This document shows positions 35,193-45,985 of a stretch of DNA of 64,000 nucleotides, one piece after another. The stretch is from Sclerotiophoma versabilis (lineage: Eukaryota > Ascomycota > Dothideomycetes > Pleosporales > Didymellaceae). The stretch lies in NCBI GenBank assembly GCA_012274445.1, contig JAAROD010000093.1, forward strand, positions 1,736,001 through 1,800,000, given 5' to 3'. How positions within the stretch are numbered: position 1 is the stretch's first letter; each line of letters opens with the position of its first letter. Both the position numbers and the translations under genes were made by a program. Under the pieces are notes generated by a model. The model saw only the letters and a program-made list of their open reading frames with translations, ran no database searches and was not told the origin of the DNA.

Positions 35193-35884
35193 GGTGGTTG
35201 TGCGCAGGCTCGAGGTGGTGAAGTATGGGGAACAGCGGTGGACTCCCAACACATAGTGAGGTGAATAGAAGTGATTTTGGGAAGAAGCGTTTGCAAATAA
35301 AGCCAAAGAAGGCAGGGAAGGCGCAGCTCAAGAGGGGAAGTGCAAGGTGAAGTCACTTACAGTCCTGTGTGGGAAATTGCTGGCCCTTTTGGCGCAATCG
35401 CATGCGTACCTCCGTCATGGTGTATGTGTATGCGAGACTTGGCTGTCTTTACTGTGTGCTCAAGTCCTCCAGACGTGGTTTTTACCTCTACGAAAGGTAA
35501 GGGTTGTGCGCGCTTGTTGCGCCGCAGCTGTGGTTCTGGTCGCTTCTGGTCGCTGGTGTTTGCTTGCGCCTCTCTTTGCAGGTATTGTCAATAGCCCGGT
35601 ATGAATAGCAATGCGCGGATGTGTCCCGCCGTACAAAACGTTCTACGCAGATCTGTTAAAGTATAGTGTTTGCGCGCAAGAACGCGGTCGTGAGCAATGA
35701 CGGTCATGCATGCACGCACAGGCCAGACACCTCGGCGCATGTTCTCCCCGCCAGACATTCACTCCGGCGACGACAACTGTTCACTTGACACTACAGGCGC
35801 CGATACGAGTCGCAATATCCTGATTTCCCTGTAGAAGTACCGCAGTATTGTTTCTACCATCACCCCTCGAGATACTCTGTCACA
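35193..35884. promoter_or_regulatory. Divergent promoter region of TAF13 and KISH
   Basis: 692 bp separating two divergent starts. Short open frames only. Both promoters must lie here. Confidence 0.5.
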
Positions 35885-36327
35885 ATGGTATTACTCTTTC
35901 CCTCGTCCTACTCCCAGGCAATGAGCTAATGTACACCTAGACAGCGCTCTTCAACTTCCAATCCCTCCTCCTCGTAATCCTGCTCACAATATGCACCGCC
36001 ACTTATGCGCACTACGTATTCCCCGGCATCATCGACCGCAACAAGGAGAACTACTTTGTCAGCCCTATATGGAAGGCCGCAAGGGTGGGTGAGAGGCTGA
36101 GTCCGTATGTCAGTCTGGCATGCGTGGTCATGGCGGTAAGTTCTGCGTTGCTTTGTGCAAAGAGGCCCCTAGTGCAGTGCAAGGGTTAGCACTGCAAAGG
36201 GAGTGTGTCTGGGATATGGCAGGGCGTGCTGCGAAGGACGTTGAAGGGCTGTGCTACATTGCAAATGCTGGCTCGGGACAAAGGTGATGATGCTGACATC
36301 TCGCAGGCACTTACATTCATGGGATGA
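35885..36327 (+). CDS. KISH / TMEM167 family protein (secretory pathway)
   Basis: The model is join(35885..35887, 35941..36135, 36307..36327), 72 aa, exactly the family length. The first exon codes only the start Met. The 53-bp intron (GTATTA ... CCTAG) is followed by TALFNFQSLLLVILLTICTA, then a loop with FPGIIDRNKENYFVSPIWKA, then ARVGERLSPYVSLACVVMA, and a last exon coding six residues (ALTFMG). The ALFNFQSLL start, the DRNK motif and the ARVGERLSPYV motif are diagnostic of KISH/TMEM167, a two-pass Golgi membrane protein needed for secretion in yeast and animals. The second intron is 171 bp, and its acceptor was chosen because it gives the right length and an in-frame end. The gene is too fragmented for simple ORF detection. 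Confidence 0.9.
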
Positions 36328-37146
36328 GCGATCATGAGGACATGGGATCAACGGATGAGAATCATGCATGAGCTACCAGATGGTCGGTAAGGGCAGGCGC
36401 GGCACATTGGTAACAAGTTCTTGTAAAGATGAGAGAACTTGAGCTGTGACACGCAAATAATGTGGCTATGGCCCAGTCAGTGACATGAGAAAGTCACCGG
36501 CCGGTTATGCAGCTCAACGTATGCCTGCAGTAGAATAACATACGAAGGCACAACATCACTCATAGCCGAAGAATGTAATAGATACAATCATGTTGAGTAT
36601 TTGCGTCATCGCTAGCATTAAAGATGTGATATATACAAAAACGAGGACGCGCGCTTGCTGAATTTTGTTGCTGACCTTTTCAGATCAGACGTTGTTGGTA
36701 CAAAAAAAGTGTACCGGCACCTTTCCAAATGAAGGCATTCCTCTAACGAGACATAGACCTATCCTATACCGATTCATACAAGTGATGATAATACACAGAC
36801 GTGATCCAGCGCCTAGAGAACACCTTTCCTTTCGTTCAGGCGCACGTAAGAGTTGAGAGGTTTTCTGACATGGATTTTGGAGAATCATCGAGCCGGGGTA
36901 TCGATGAAGAAAAACAGAGCAAGAGGAAAAGCAGACGAGCGCAAGCTGTTGAAAAGCTCGAGGGCATCTGCTGACAAACTGCCAACTAAAGGTTGGTATC
37001 ATGTGTAATCGCCGACAACTGTCGACGGTGAGAAAATGGCGTAAATTCTAAAGGCAAGAAAAGCGAGAAGGGAAGACGTAACTAAGAACCATAAACATCA
37101 ATCATCTCTGAAAGCGGCAGGGAGCCCGACTTAACCCGCTCGCTGC
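36328..37146. other. Convergent intergenic region
   Basis: About 0.8 kb between the 3' ends of the KISH gene and the AHC1-like gene. Nothing recognised. Confidence 0.45.
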
Positions 37147-39021
37147 CTAATGCTTATGGCTCATCTCTCCCTTGTCGCAGCAGCTGTCCAGCCCATGGCG
37201 AGAGCTTGCGCGCTCGTGCGAGCCTTCCACGTCGCTCGCATCTTCAACGACAACATCGTCGTGAAGCATAAAGTCAGGCTGGCTGTGCGCATCATCTTCA
37301 TCATCGTCATCGTCATCGTGGTCACTTACCAGACCCGGGTTGGAGTCAACGGTGTGAGGGCTAAGGTCCAATGGCGAGTCTGGCATGTGCTCGTCACATT
37401 CTGACTTGACCGGCGATGGCAACGAAAACGGAAGTCGAGCATGACTGGCTTGGTTCCCCTTCCTACTGCCCGGTCGCGCCAAGGGAGCCTTGCTTGCAGG
37501 CGCTTTGTTGGGGGCGCTAACGGGAAGACGCGCTAGCTGAGGCGGGTTGGCATTGACTGGGGTCGGAGCTGCAGTGGTGTCCGCGAGATCGTCATCTGAG
37601 TGCTCCATCGCGTCAAGGTCAACCTTAGATCGAGCAGTGGTGACAAGCTCCTTGAGGTTGCCCTCAAAACCGCGCTTTTGAGCCAAAGCACTCAGATGCG
37701 GCGTTGATTGCGAGCCAGTGAAATTGACTGAAACAGGCTTCGACTCCTCTCGTGGTGCGGCGTTGAAATCACGGTGAACATCCTTAGCCTGTGCAGTCAA
37801 AGTGGGCTGCGCCGCAAGAGGGTTCACAATACCAGGCGTAGCGGGCATAGAAAACGACACTGCAGGTGCGGAGGCCGGTGTGCTGACTGGCTCAGTAGCC
37901 GTGACCGGTTGGCCAGCCTCGTTGATGTCCACCGGAACACCGCAGGCGATGGCTGCCTGATCGTGGCTCTTGAACACAAGGCTGTGCTTGATGCGGCAGT
38001 GATTGAGGAAACCTTGCGTGTTCGAGAAATTGCTGTGGCCGCACTGAGCGCAGTAAAGGCGTACCCACTGACCGTCGGTGGATCGCTTGTGCAGTAGAGG
38101 GTCAATCTTTGGAGCTGGTGCTGGATTTTCACCGAGCGGCGGGAGCTTCAACATTCCAGTCGAAGTTCGTGACGTGCGGCCCCTGTTTGCATGACCGTAG
38201 TCACCAAAACTGCCGCGCGTCGTCCTGCCCTCACCAAATCCAAAGTAACTTTGTTGCTGAGCGAGCGCACGTTCAGATACAGGGTCAAACTGCATGTCCG
38301 AGATCAACCACTTGGCGTAATGACGAGTGTATGGACCATCGGTGACTCCCCACGGTGCGGCGTACTGAGGCTCTGTGTAGCCGGTAGGCGGCTGCAGAGC
38401 AGCTCCAACACCACGGCTGAGTGCGTCAGAGAGACCCTCAGTGCCTGGGAACGGAATCATCGAACAACGCCTTAGCTGCTCTAGGGAAACCTGACATTTG
38501 GCCAACTCTTGCTCAATCAGACGAAGTTCGTTATGCTTCAAGAGAATCTCGTAGCTGATTTGCGCCTCGATCGCTTGTTGAACAGCGGTCAAATTTGATG
38601 TCGTCGAAGTCTCAGGGGTGTTGACGGGTTCAGATTTTACATTGACTTTCTGCGGTTTCGAAGTCTTGGGCTTCAGCACACTGTCCTTCCTCGGCTGTGC
38701 CCGTGGTCGCGAATCCAGCGTTGCCTGAGATAGACCCTGCGCATCTTTTGGGTGCGAGGATTCTGTTGCCACACCACTCGTACCAAGGTTCGCCACCACA
38801 GGCTTCACCTCGCCTTGCGCATCCTTCCACTTCTTCACTGCGTGCGCATGCTGTGTTGATGCCGGCTCGGGACTGTCAGTCGCCTTGCGCTTAATCTGGT
38901 TCATATTGAAAGTTGGCATTTCAACGACCGGCATCTGTCTTGACTTGTGCAGCGTAGCCTTTTCCATGATCCTGTCGCCGGGCGACTCCGTACTCCATGG
39001 GAGGCGAAACATGGACTGCAT
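37147..39021 (-). CDS. AHC1: AHC1-like protein (ADA histone acetyltransferase complex component)
   Basis: A single-exon gene of 624 aa. The central part has a C2H2-type zinc-finger-like segment near residues 323-346 (LYCAQCGHSNFSNTQGFLNH followed by CRIKH), then SLVFKSHDQAAIACGVPVD, which is the signature of fungal AHC1-domain proteins. Before it is a helical stretch around AVQQAIEAQISYEILLKHNE that continues to LAKCQVSLEQLRRC. The N-terminus has a basic KRKATDS patch. The C-terminal third is Ser/Pro-rich with an acidic run (DHDDDDDDEDD) near residue 575. In yeast, Ahc1 is needed for the integrity of the ADA complex that acetylates histones through Gcn5. I infer a nuclear chromatin role here. 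Length varies widely in this family. Confidence 0.75.
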   Translation of the reverse strand: MQSMFRLPWSTESPGDRIMEKATLHKSRQMPVVEMPTFNMNQIKRKATDSPEPASTQHAHAVKKWKDAQGEVKPVVANLGTSGVATESSHPKDAQGLSQATLDSRPRAQPRKDSVLKPKTSKPQKVNVKSEPVNTPETSTTSNLTAVQQAIEAQISYEILLKHNELRLIEQELAKCQVSLEQLRRCSMIPFPGTEGLSDALSRGVGAALQPPTGYTEPQYAAPWGVTDGPYTRHYAKWLISDMQFDPVSERALAQQQSYFGFGEGRTTRGSFGDYGHANRGRTSRTSTGMLKLPPLGENPAPAPKIDPLLHKRSTDGQWVRLYCAQCGHSNFSNTQGFLNHCRIKHSLVFKSHDQAAIACGVPVDINEAGQPVTATEPVSTPASAPAVSFSMPATPGIVNPLAAQPTLTAQAKDVHRDFNAAPREESKPVSVNFTGSQSTPHLSALAQKRGFEGNLKELVTTARSKVDLDAMEHSDDDLADTTAAPTPVNANPPQLARLPVSAPNKAPASKAPLARPGSRKGNQASHARLPFSLPSPVKSECDEHMPDSPLDLSPHTVDSNPGLVSDHDDDDDDEDDAHSQPDFMLHDDVVVEDASDVEGSHERASSRHGLDSCCDKGEMSHKH

Positions 39022-40771
39022 TGAGAGTGAAGAAGTGGAAGCCTAGAAACAACAACGCTCATCTGTCGCGGCGATCGTCAGGCGCATTCAAGTCCAAAAA
39101 GCAGTCACGCCGTTGAACGTCGTGGCAAGCGCAACAGTGAAGTGCGCAGTGTCGAAAGAGAAAGTGTTGAAAATCGCGCGATATTAGAAGGTGTACTGGG
39201 TATCAAGAAGGGGTGGTGAGAGAGTGCAAGAAGTGGAACAACAGGCAGCTAAGCTGTTGTGGTGACGTGGTGCTAGAGCGAAGATCGGCCGATGAATAGG
39301 AAAATCAACACTGAGGAATCCGAATACTGGGCGAGCAGATCGCGGTCCAGGAGAGACGGGCGTGCAGCAACTTTGCAGCGCTACAAAAAGCCGTGTAGAG
39401 ATGTGGTGGTGGGAGGGGAGGGTGGTGAGGGGAGATGGTGTTTGTGTTGGTTGCGACCAAAAGCTGAGAAGTTGCGAAGTTGGGGGGCTGCTCTTGCTAT
39501 GGAGAGCAGCACGCTTATTGAGGCGCTAGTCCCGATATGCTCCGCTAACGCATCCACTAACACCCCCTGATCGGTTGCGATTGGCTTCGTGTCATACATT
39601 TCCTACCGTGGAATGCCGCTTGGCTGTTGGCAAAGCAATACATCATGAGCAAATTTCGCAGGCTTTCTTACTCGTTTGCCCGTGAGGCCGAGTGGCCTGC
39701 AGTGCTTGCGATGCGCGTGAAGATGTGCGCGCCCTCGCAGCAACCGCCCGCCGCCAGTGAGTCGTGCGAAGGTTTGCGTAGTGAATGGGCATACATCATT
39801 GTGGGCCTCTTGGCTCTGGGGCGCATCACTAAGTTTGGCTGACTTGTCCAACGTTTGCTGGCAGCAACTGTCTCAGTAATGCGTCTCGCATGGACTCCAC
39901 GGTGCCCTGACCTCACTGGCGCAGCCACATCCCTCCAGGCGAGTACACGTCTCAAACGCTCTGCGCACCTCGCAATCAACTTTGGCGGGGTGGGCCGCGT
40001 CGTCGCCGTGGGATAGGATCCCGCCCAAGTCTGTCAAGATGATCGAACGGCCAAGCGCCACTTGCGTTCTACTGCCTTCTGGCTGCGCTGCCGGCTCCAC
40101 ATGCTATCAGCCACGCTGAAACGACTCAACACCATGATGCGCTGTCTCGTGGCCATAGAAAAGGATCGACCTTGCCGTTATGCGGGGCACTACTATGTGC
40201 ATGCAGGGCTGGAATGGTCGCCAAAGCTACTTCAGTCAGTCGGTGAGCGTGAAGCTGTCCACCGCCACGCAAAATGCGAGCCTCAAGGCGTGCTGCTCTG
40301 CGTGTCTCCGAGACTAGGCCGCGGCACACGGGTAGCTGCCCGGTATTGTCCATCGCTAGAGTCCAACCGGAATCCCGGGCTCTCCGTGATTTCGCGAAAC
40401 GATAGATCGCCTCGTGTCCTCTAGAACACAAATCACAGCTTCGATGGGAGTGGAGTTTGCGATAAGATGTAATTTCGATTCCATCCTGCGAGCAAATAAC
40501 AGGCACTGCAGGCCTGGACGCAGGTACGATTTCTATCAAAGTGGTGGTGACTAGCTCAGAGTATCCCTTGCGCAAGGTGTCCCCGTCCTTGCCTGGCCGC
40601 GATCGAGGGCGATCATGACGATGAGTACCTGAAAGGGCAGTGGATCCTGCAAAACGCGACAAGTGCACGGAAAAATATCTACAAGTTGCCCCAGAAAGTC
40701 TGGCCCAAGAACAAACATGTACAAACTGCGATGCTCCACTCTCCGCTGTGCAAACAACCTTCACCGGACAT
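39022..40771. other. Intergenic region (1.75 kb)
   Basis: This holds the AHC1-like promoter and the 3' side of the protoglobin gene. A 212-codon minus-strand frame (40126-40764) has no recognisable domain and odd composition, so I do not call it. No RNA gene seen. Confidence 0.4.
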
Positions 40772-41743
40772 TTATGCGCTACTCACCGCTTGCGGTCTTG
40801 CACTCACAGGACATGTCCTCCCGTGTGGTGATGCTGAAGCAGGGCGGATGTTTTCGGCTTCCGGCGAACGAGCTCCATCTTTCTGTGGGGACTCGTCCAA
40901 GCTTACCCTCTCCATGCTCTGCTGCAATGTGCCGTTGCTGCGTGGTGATGTTGCCAGATCTTTGAACGGACATGATCCAGCTGCCATGGCCGCTTCCTCA
41001 ATTTCACTTTCGCTCTCACTTCCATCGTGCAGTATTTTCTTTCCGTGCAGGTAGCCCTCTGGCTCGATCTCTGGAACAAGAGCATCGTCGGTGAACTCGT
41101 CGCCGTCGCGGACGTACCATTTTGCGAAAAGGTCGTTCTGGATCCAGATCACCTTTGAGAGTGACTTGACGAGTCCAATCTTGCGTTCCATCCTCATCTT
41201 GGGGTGCGATAGAATAGCTTCGGTCACGATGTCTTGGACAAACGACAGTGTGGCACCGATGTGTACGTATTCCACGTGCAATGGGTGCGATCGCCCCTGT
41301 CCGACATGCATCATACCGACCTTGTCGAGATATTCCCAAAACTCCATCTTCGAAGGATCGCTGCACAGCTTGTTCAGATATCCACGAAGGAACATCTTGC
41401 GATGCATGATCTGTGGTGAATTTTCGCTGAGGTTAGGATCGACAGGTCCTTCGTATGATGTTGATCGTGTCTCGAATGCTCGCGCGGTAATGTCATATTG
41501 CAGCAGCTTCTTGTAGACAATGTTAACAACAGCTGGTATAAGTGCTCTGATGTATTTGGCTCCAGTAACAAGGTTCTCAATGTCGCCTGCGCTAATCAGC
41601 AATAAGATCTTGTGTGCTTGTTGCAGAAGCGTACGCGAGCTGAAGTCCAGGAAGGATTGTAAGTATTGTACTCGTGTTTCCAAGTTCGTGTATAGATCCC
41701 GGCGGTCAATGTGTTGCATCGGTCGGCGCTGCAAGGGAGCCAT
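40772..41743 (-). CDS. Fungal protoglobin (globin-sensor fold)
   Basis: The model is complement(40772..41586, 41635..41743), 307 aa. A 48-bp intron (GTACGC ... GCGCAG) lies in frame with no stop, so the unspliced frame also reads through. Removing it gives the family continuity LDFSS-R-DIENLVTGAKYIRAL. Residues about 10-215 match ascomycete protoglobins: YLQSFLDFSS, PAVVNIVYKKLLQYDITARA, MHRKMFLRGYLNKLCSDPSK, MEFWEYLDKVGMMHVGQG, then HPLHVEYVHIGATLSFVQDI with candidate proximal His residues, and LSKVIWIQNDLFAKWYV. Protoglobins bind haem and small gases. In fungi they stand alone without a signalling domain and their role is unknown. The C-terminal 90 residues are Ser/Glu-rich and unlike the globin. 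Likely cytosolic. Confidence 0.85.
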   Translation of the reverse strand: MAPLQRRPMQHIDRRDLYTNLETRVQYLQSFLDFSSRTLLQQAHKILLLISAGDIENLVTGAKYIRALIPAVVNIVYKKLLQYDITARAFETRSTSYEGPVDPNLSENSPQIMHRKMFLRGYLNKLCSDPSKMEFWEYLDKVGMMHVGQGRSHPLHVEYVHIGATLSFVQDIVTEAILSHPKMRMERKIGLVKSLSKVIWIQNDLFAKWYVRDGDEFTDDALVPEIEPEGYLHGKKILHDGSESESEIEEAAMAAGSCPFKDLATSPRSNGTLQQSMERVSLDESPQKDGARSPEAENIRPASASPHGRTCPVSARPQAVSSA

Positions 41744-42727
41744 ATCGGGTGACTAAAGTTAATGCAGGTGGAGCTTTGAGACTTTTGCAGGGTGTTTCGT
41801 CGTCAACAGTTGCTGCACGTTAACAGAAATCGAGATAACGTCGATAGTGGTGTATTCAACTTTGCTGACCAGCCAAGCTCAGCGTCTTTATAACCCACGC
41901 TATCTTCCTCAGACGGCGCATCTATGGTGCGCGGAATGCAACGATGCGTGCCCAAGTGGTGTGTTGTGTCTTACGATGTGGTGGTTCGACGTCTGGTCAC
42001 GCCATCTTGAGGAAAAAACCGCAAGGCTCACTACCTCACTGTATGTTACCAGGAACCGCGCATTATAGGGAACAAGGCTCGTGACAGTCCTCAGGGTGTC
42101 TTTGAATTCAATCATTCATCCTGATATCTCTTCTCAAGCGTACGCGACCTGTATTAGATGTCTATTATATTTGGCGCATAGGTGTGCAGTCCTGGCTGTG
42201 CAGTTGTGCAGCAGACTACAACTACAGATCCTTCTTCAATCCAACTTACCATACACAAGATCCTTTCACCAGGAGATGTCGCATGTATTGGTGTCATATA
42301 ATATGCGGATGTGGTCATTTGAGGAGATGCTTCCTCATACTCGGTGGTGATTACATTGCAGTCAACAACGCAACGACTGCGCCCTACGCCCTTTTCATTA
42401 CAAACCGGAACGAAGTTCACTGCGACGATGCTTCGAAGTCAACTTGATTGGTAAGACGTACGCTTAGATGCAGAAAGCAGAGGTGGTTGTAAAGTTGCTC
42501 GGAGCCATTGCGGAATAAACACCACCTAAACAGGTGAACATTCCGAGCTACGCACTGCAGCGCCGGATAGCGTACATAAGCGCACGCCCCTTCCCCACAG
42601 AGCAGAGTATCCCCCGCCAACGTCATTACCATTGAATTGTCAAAATTATCTAGACAACTGCTTCCGAAATTGCAGGGTGATCATCTACACTCCCAAACAG
42701 CCTCTGAACGCAACGATCACAAACAAG
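41744..42727. promoter_or_regulatory. Divergent intergenic region, protoglobin / NmrA-type reductase
   Basis: About 1 kb between two divergent genes, with short open frames only. It should contain both promoters. No clear element recognised. Confidence 0.4.
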
Positions 42728-43645
42728 ATGTCTGCCATCCAGAATGTCGCCATCATCGGCGGGAATGGTACTTTAGGAAAGCCAGTCCTCGAAGCACTTA
42801 AGAAATCCGAGTTCAATGTCTGGGTCATCAACCGCCAGACCTCGAAGTCTGTATACCCCAAGACACAAGTCATCACAGTACCAGACGACCTCAGCGTGGA
42901 CGCCGTTGCGAAGGAACTTCAAGAGAAGGAAATCGATGCACTTGTCATCGCTATAGCCGGTAGTCATGTCGAGCAGCAAAGAAAGCTCATTGATGCTGCG
43001 TTCAAGGGAGGCGTAAAGAGGGTGATGCCTGCCGACTTCGGTAGCTGCGATTCTGCGGACGACAAGACGAATGAGATCCTGCCACTCATGAAGGGCAAGA
43101 AAGGCATTCGTGACTATTTGGTCGAACTAGAGAAGAAGGAGCGAGATAGCAGCAGGGGGAAGTTGACATGGACGAGTCTAATCAATGCACACTTCTTCGA
43201 CTGGGGCCTTGGTAATGGGCTGCTGAAGTTTGATGTCAGAGGACGCAAGGCTTACCTCCTGGATGGCGGTAACATCAAGTTCTCCGCGTCAACGCTTCCT
43301 TTCATTGGTAAAGCTGTTGTCAGGGTTTTGGAGAAACCAAAAGAGACAGAGAACAAGCTACTTTATATCCACAGCCTATACGTCACACAGCTGGAGGTTC
43401 TTGCAGCGCTGGAGAAGGCGACAGGTGACAAGTTTGAGAGGATCAACCAAGACAGCGAAGCAGAGTTGAAGACAGTAAGGCCAAAAATGCTTGAGGGTGA
43501 CCACGACGCGCGTGAGGAAGTCGTCGCCATCTGGGGTGTGGTAGCGGCAGATTGGAAAAAGAGGGAGGCATTCGCGAACGAGCTACTTGAACTGGAAGAG
43601 GAGGACATTGATGAGGTTGTTCAGCAGGTGGTGAAGGACTTGTAG
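42728..43645 (+). CDS. NmrA-like / isoflavone-reductase-type NAD(P)-binding protein
   Basis: Single exon, 305 aa from the ATG at 42728 (an upstream in-frame region has no better start). The N-terminal VAIIGGNGTLGKPVLEAL is the NmrA/PCBER-type dinucleotide motif (GGNGTLG, residues 11-17). It is followed by VWVINRQTSK at the end of the second strand, ALVIAIAGSHVEQQRKLIDA and GGVKRVMPADFGS, all standard for this atypical short-chain dehydrogenase family. The usual catalytic Lys region (around LPLMKGKKGIRDYLVELEKK) is present. Members either reduce aromatic substrates or act as NADP-sensing regulators; the substrate here is unknown. Length is usual. Cytosolic, with no signal peptide. Confidence 0.88.
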   Translation: MSAIQNVAIIGGNGTLGKPVLEALKKSEFNVWVINRQTSKSVYPKTQVITVPDDLSVDAVAKELQEKEIDALVIAIAGSHVEQQRKLIDAAFKGGVKRVMPADFGSCDSADDKTNEILPLMKGKKGIRDYLVELEKKERDSSRGKLTWTSLINAHFFDWGLGNGLLKFDVRGRKAYLLDGGNIKFSASTLPFIGKAVVRVLEKPKETENKLLYIHSLYVTQLEVLAALEKATGDKFERINQDSEAELKTVRPKMLEGDHDAREEVVAIWGVVAADWKKREAFANELLELEEEDIDEVVQQVVKDL

Positions 43646-43906
43646 GCTGGGCACATATTTACGCCTACACAGGTGCAGTCGTTATCGATAATCCATACAT
43701 CAGCACTGTTACTACGAGAATTTTGGTGATAGAAGAAGGGCTTGCTGCCCAATCATATTGGTAACTAAGTTTAATCAATGGGTATCTTTCGTGTCATTCC
43801 AATATATTGGCTACTTCCTCAAGAAAACTTAGTGTCCATATGCAGACACCATGCTCGTTCTAGCACAGGACAGCTTCATGTGACCAGCGCTTTCATTCTA
43901 TTGCAA

Positions 43907-44872
43907 TCACAGGTCCAAGTCGAAGCGGAAGTTCCACGGTGGCCAAGCGTCGGTCACAGAGCCGTTTGCCTTCACCTTTTTGTCACCATCATCTGCACCA
44001 GGCTTTGAACGCATCCTCCAAGCCATCAGATCGTCATCCTTAGGATTGTAAGGCAGCCTCTGGCGCGTTTGCACGGTGACACCATTGTCATTCCGATTGT
44101 TGTTCTTGGACTGGGTTGTATAGCCAAACTCTTCAGCGACATCTACTCTCATTGCTAGATCGCTGAAGAGAATCGGGTTACTTGAGTATTCCTTCATTGG
44201 ATTCGGGATGCACCCCTCGGTTATAATGATTTGGTCAGGCGGGTAGTGGAAGGTCCTGAGGTCCTTGGGGAAGGTCAGCCCTGGTTGTACAGGTGCACTG
44301 AAATCGAACGGCAATACCCCGTCACGAATGGCCTGCGGTTGATGCTGCTGTGGCTGCTGTAGTTGCTGTTGTTGAGTGTGAGATGGCGCATGAGGTGCTG
44401 GCCAGTCTGCAACGGCAGACGCATTTGGTCGAAGCGGCATAAGAGGAAGGATGGAGGACATACTGGAGTGTGGACGTAATGTAAGAAGAGATATACCGTC
44501 GACAAATGAGGGGGGCATTTCTGATAATTCCTCTAGTGGTGAAAGTGGAGGTGAAGGGAACATGCGTGTGTCTCCCCAGCTTTGCTGTTTGAGCGGACGA
44601 ATACTCATGTCCTGGAGAAGAAAGAGAATGCCTTCATGACTGAATGTGACTTTTTCGGTGCCTTCAACGATCTGTTGCATCTGTTCGAACCACGCAGTCG
44701 TGTCTTTCTGGTTAGCGGCCGCATCTAGGACACCATCTATGCATTCTTCGTAGAACGTCCAGTGTTCACCAAGACCCCTTCGAATGTCTGCAAGCAGAGG
44801 AGTAAAGCGATCTGGCTTTTGGACCGTGAGTCTTGTGCCCATGGCGGCTTTCTTCTGACGTTGAGGTCGCAT
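43907..44872 (-). CDS. Hypothetical protein, Gln-rich middle
   Basis: A single-exon frame. The preferred ATG at 44872 (context ACCACCATG) gives 321 aa, and an in-frame ATG at 44926 would add 18 hydrophobic residues. The first 90 residues look ordered (DRFTPLLADIRRGLGEHWTF, then YEECIDGVLDA). The middle is Pro/Ser-rich with a Gln-rich run near HTQQQQLQQPQQHQPQ. The end has a conserved-looking ITEGCIPNPMKEYSSNPILF and a basic Lys/Asp stretch. I do not recognise the family. Being open for more than 300 codons with ordinary codon composition supports a gene. Confidence 0.65.
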   Translation of the reverse strand: MRPQRQKKAAMGTRLTVQKPDRFTPLLADIRRGLGEHWTFYEECIDGVLDAAANQKDTTAWFEQMQQIVEGTEKVTFSHEGILFLLQDMSIRPLKQQSWGDTRMFPSPPLSPLEELSEMPPSFVDGISLLTLRPHSSMSSILPLMPLRPNASAVADWPAPHAPSHTQQQQLQQPQQHQPQAIRDGVLPFDFSAPVQPGLTFPKDLRTFHYPPDQIIITEGCIPNPMKEYSSNPILFSDLAMRVDVAEEFGYTTQSKNNNRNDNGVTVQTRQRLPYNPKDDDLMAWRMRSKPGADDGDKKVKANGSVTDAWPPWNFRFDLDL

Positions 44873-45190
44873 GGTGGTGGTATAGGTTGATGCGCTGAAA
44901 ATGGAGGCTGCGATAAGGTAGGGCATATAGAACAGTGGTACGCAGTATTACTAGGTGAGTCTTTGGTTGACAACAAATCAGTAGTTACTAGTGTGTATAT
45001 GGGTTACAATAGATGCAGTAAGTGAAGTCCTTCTCTTCGCGAGTGCCTTCAGTAGGCAAGTAGCCACATGCACTTCACCGGTGAAATTCTTCGAGACCTG
45101 TCTGGAAAGACAACAATTGTTGACATGGTAGCTATTCACATCTACGCATATCCTTCGCCGAGTTCGCGATGCATCTGTTGCCCTTCAAAC
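44873..45190. other. Intergenic, 0.3 kb
   Basis: Region upstream of the hypothetical gene and downstream of the DJ-1/PfpI gene. Nothing recognised. Confidence 0.4.
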
Positions 45191-45985
45191 TTATGAGAGA
45201 TCCCATCTCTTGCTGAAAGGGTCATGCTCCGGGTCCATCCAGCGAACGTATTCTGCACTATCCGCCAAACTTTCTGCAACATCTTCTCCGTAGTTTGAGG
45301 AAACAAAAGCATAAGAGGCGTCGATACCAGCTGATATACCTGAGCTGGTAACGATGTTCCCATCTACCACCCATCTAGCCTTCGCAGCCCATTCAACATT
45401 CGGTCCTGTGCTGGTGGCCCATTTGTAAGCACGTTTGTTTGTCGTGGCACGTCTGCCGTCCAAGATACCCGCTCGCGCTAAGATTGTCGCACCTGTGCAG
45501 ATAGAGAGAACAGATCTAAGCGTAGGGTACATCTTTCTCACAAAGCCAATCTCTTGTGCAACGTCACCACGCGTGCCAACGCCACCAGGCACGATCAGAA
45601 CATCGATCGCTTCTTCGCTTCTTTCGCCAGTGCTGGCTGATTCTTGAATAGCGAGTTGCTCCTCCAGCGTGCGGTCAACGACTAGATTCTCAGAGAAGCG
45701 TGACAATGGGTGCGCATTCGTAGGAATGAGAGTACTCGTTGACGGGTGGTGTGTAGACACGGAGCCAGGATTTGCAGCGAGATTGGTGAGCCTCATGGGG
45801 TAGTTGTACAGCATTGCGAGCGAGTTGAACACATCGAGAGGGCCGAAGACGTCCAGTGCCTGGAAGCCAGGAAAGAGAAGGATGCCATAGTGCACGGGTC
45901 TGTCGCCTAGTGCCTCCAATAGGGGAGTATCGATGCTCCCTGCGGACGAAGTTGCCGAGATGGAGGACACGGAGATATTTGACAT
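45191..45985 (-). CDS. DJ-1/PfpI family protein
   Basis: Single exon, 264 aa. The fold motifs are in order: VHYGILLFPGFQALDVFGPL near residue 31, then AIDVLIVPGGVGTR near residue 126, then the nucleophile-elbow segment LRSVLSICTGATILARAG with the candidate catalytic Cys at residue 163. Next come KRAYKWATSTGPNVEWAAKA and IVTSSGISAGIDASYAFV. The GP(L)DVF and CTGA motifs are those of the isonitrile-hydratase-like and transcriptional-regulator-like subgroup rather than of DJ-1 itself. The first 28 residues are Ser-rich and outside the domain. The reaction is not predictable; hydratase, glyoxalase-like or regulatory roles are known in the superfamily. No secretion signal. The catalytic Cys and motifs are intact. 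Confidence 0.88.
   Translation of the reverse strand: MSNISVSSISATSSAGSIDTPLLEALGDRPVHYGILLFPGFQALDVFGPLDVFNSLAMLYNYPMRLTNLAANPGSVSTHHPSTSTLIPTNAHPLSRFSENLVVDRTLEEQLAIQESASTGERSEEAIDVLIVPGGVGTRGDVAQEIGFVRKMYPTLRSVLSICTGATILARAGILDGRRATTNKRAYKWATSTGPNVEWAAKARWVVDGNIVTSSGISAGIDASYAFVSSNYGEDVAESLADSAEYVRWMDPEHDPFSKRWDLS

Noticed and set aside
40126..40764. 212-codon minus-strand ORF next to the protoglobin gene
   Set aside because: No recognisable domain and erratic composition. Does not extend the protoglobin frame.
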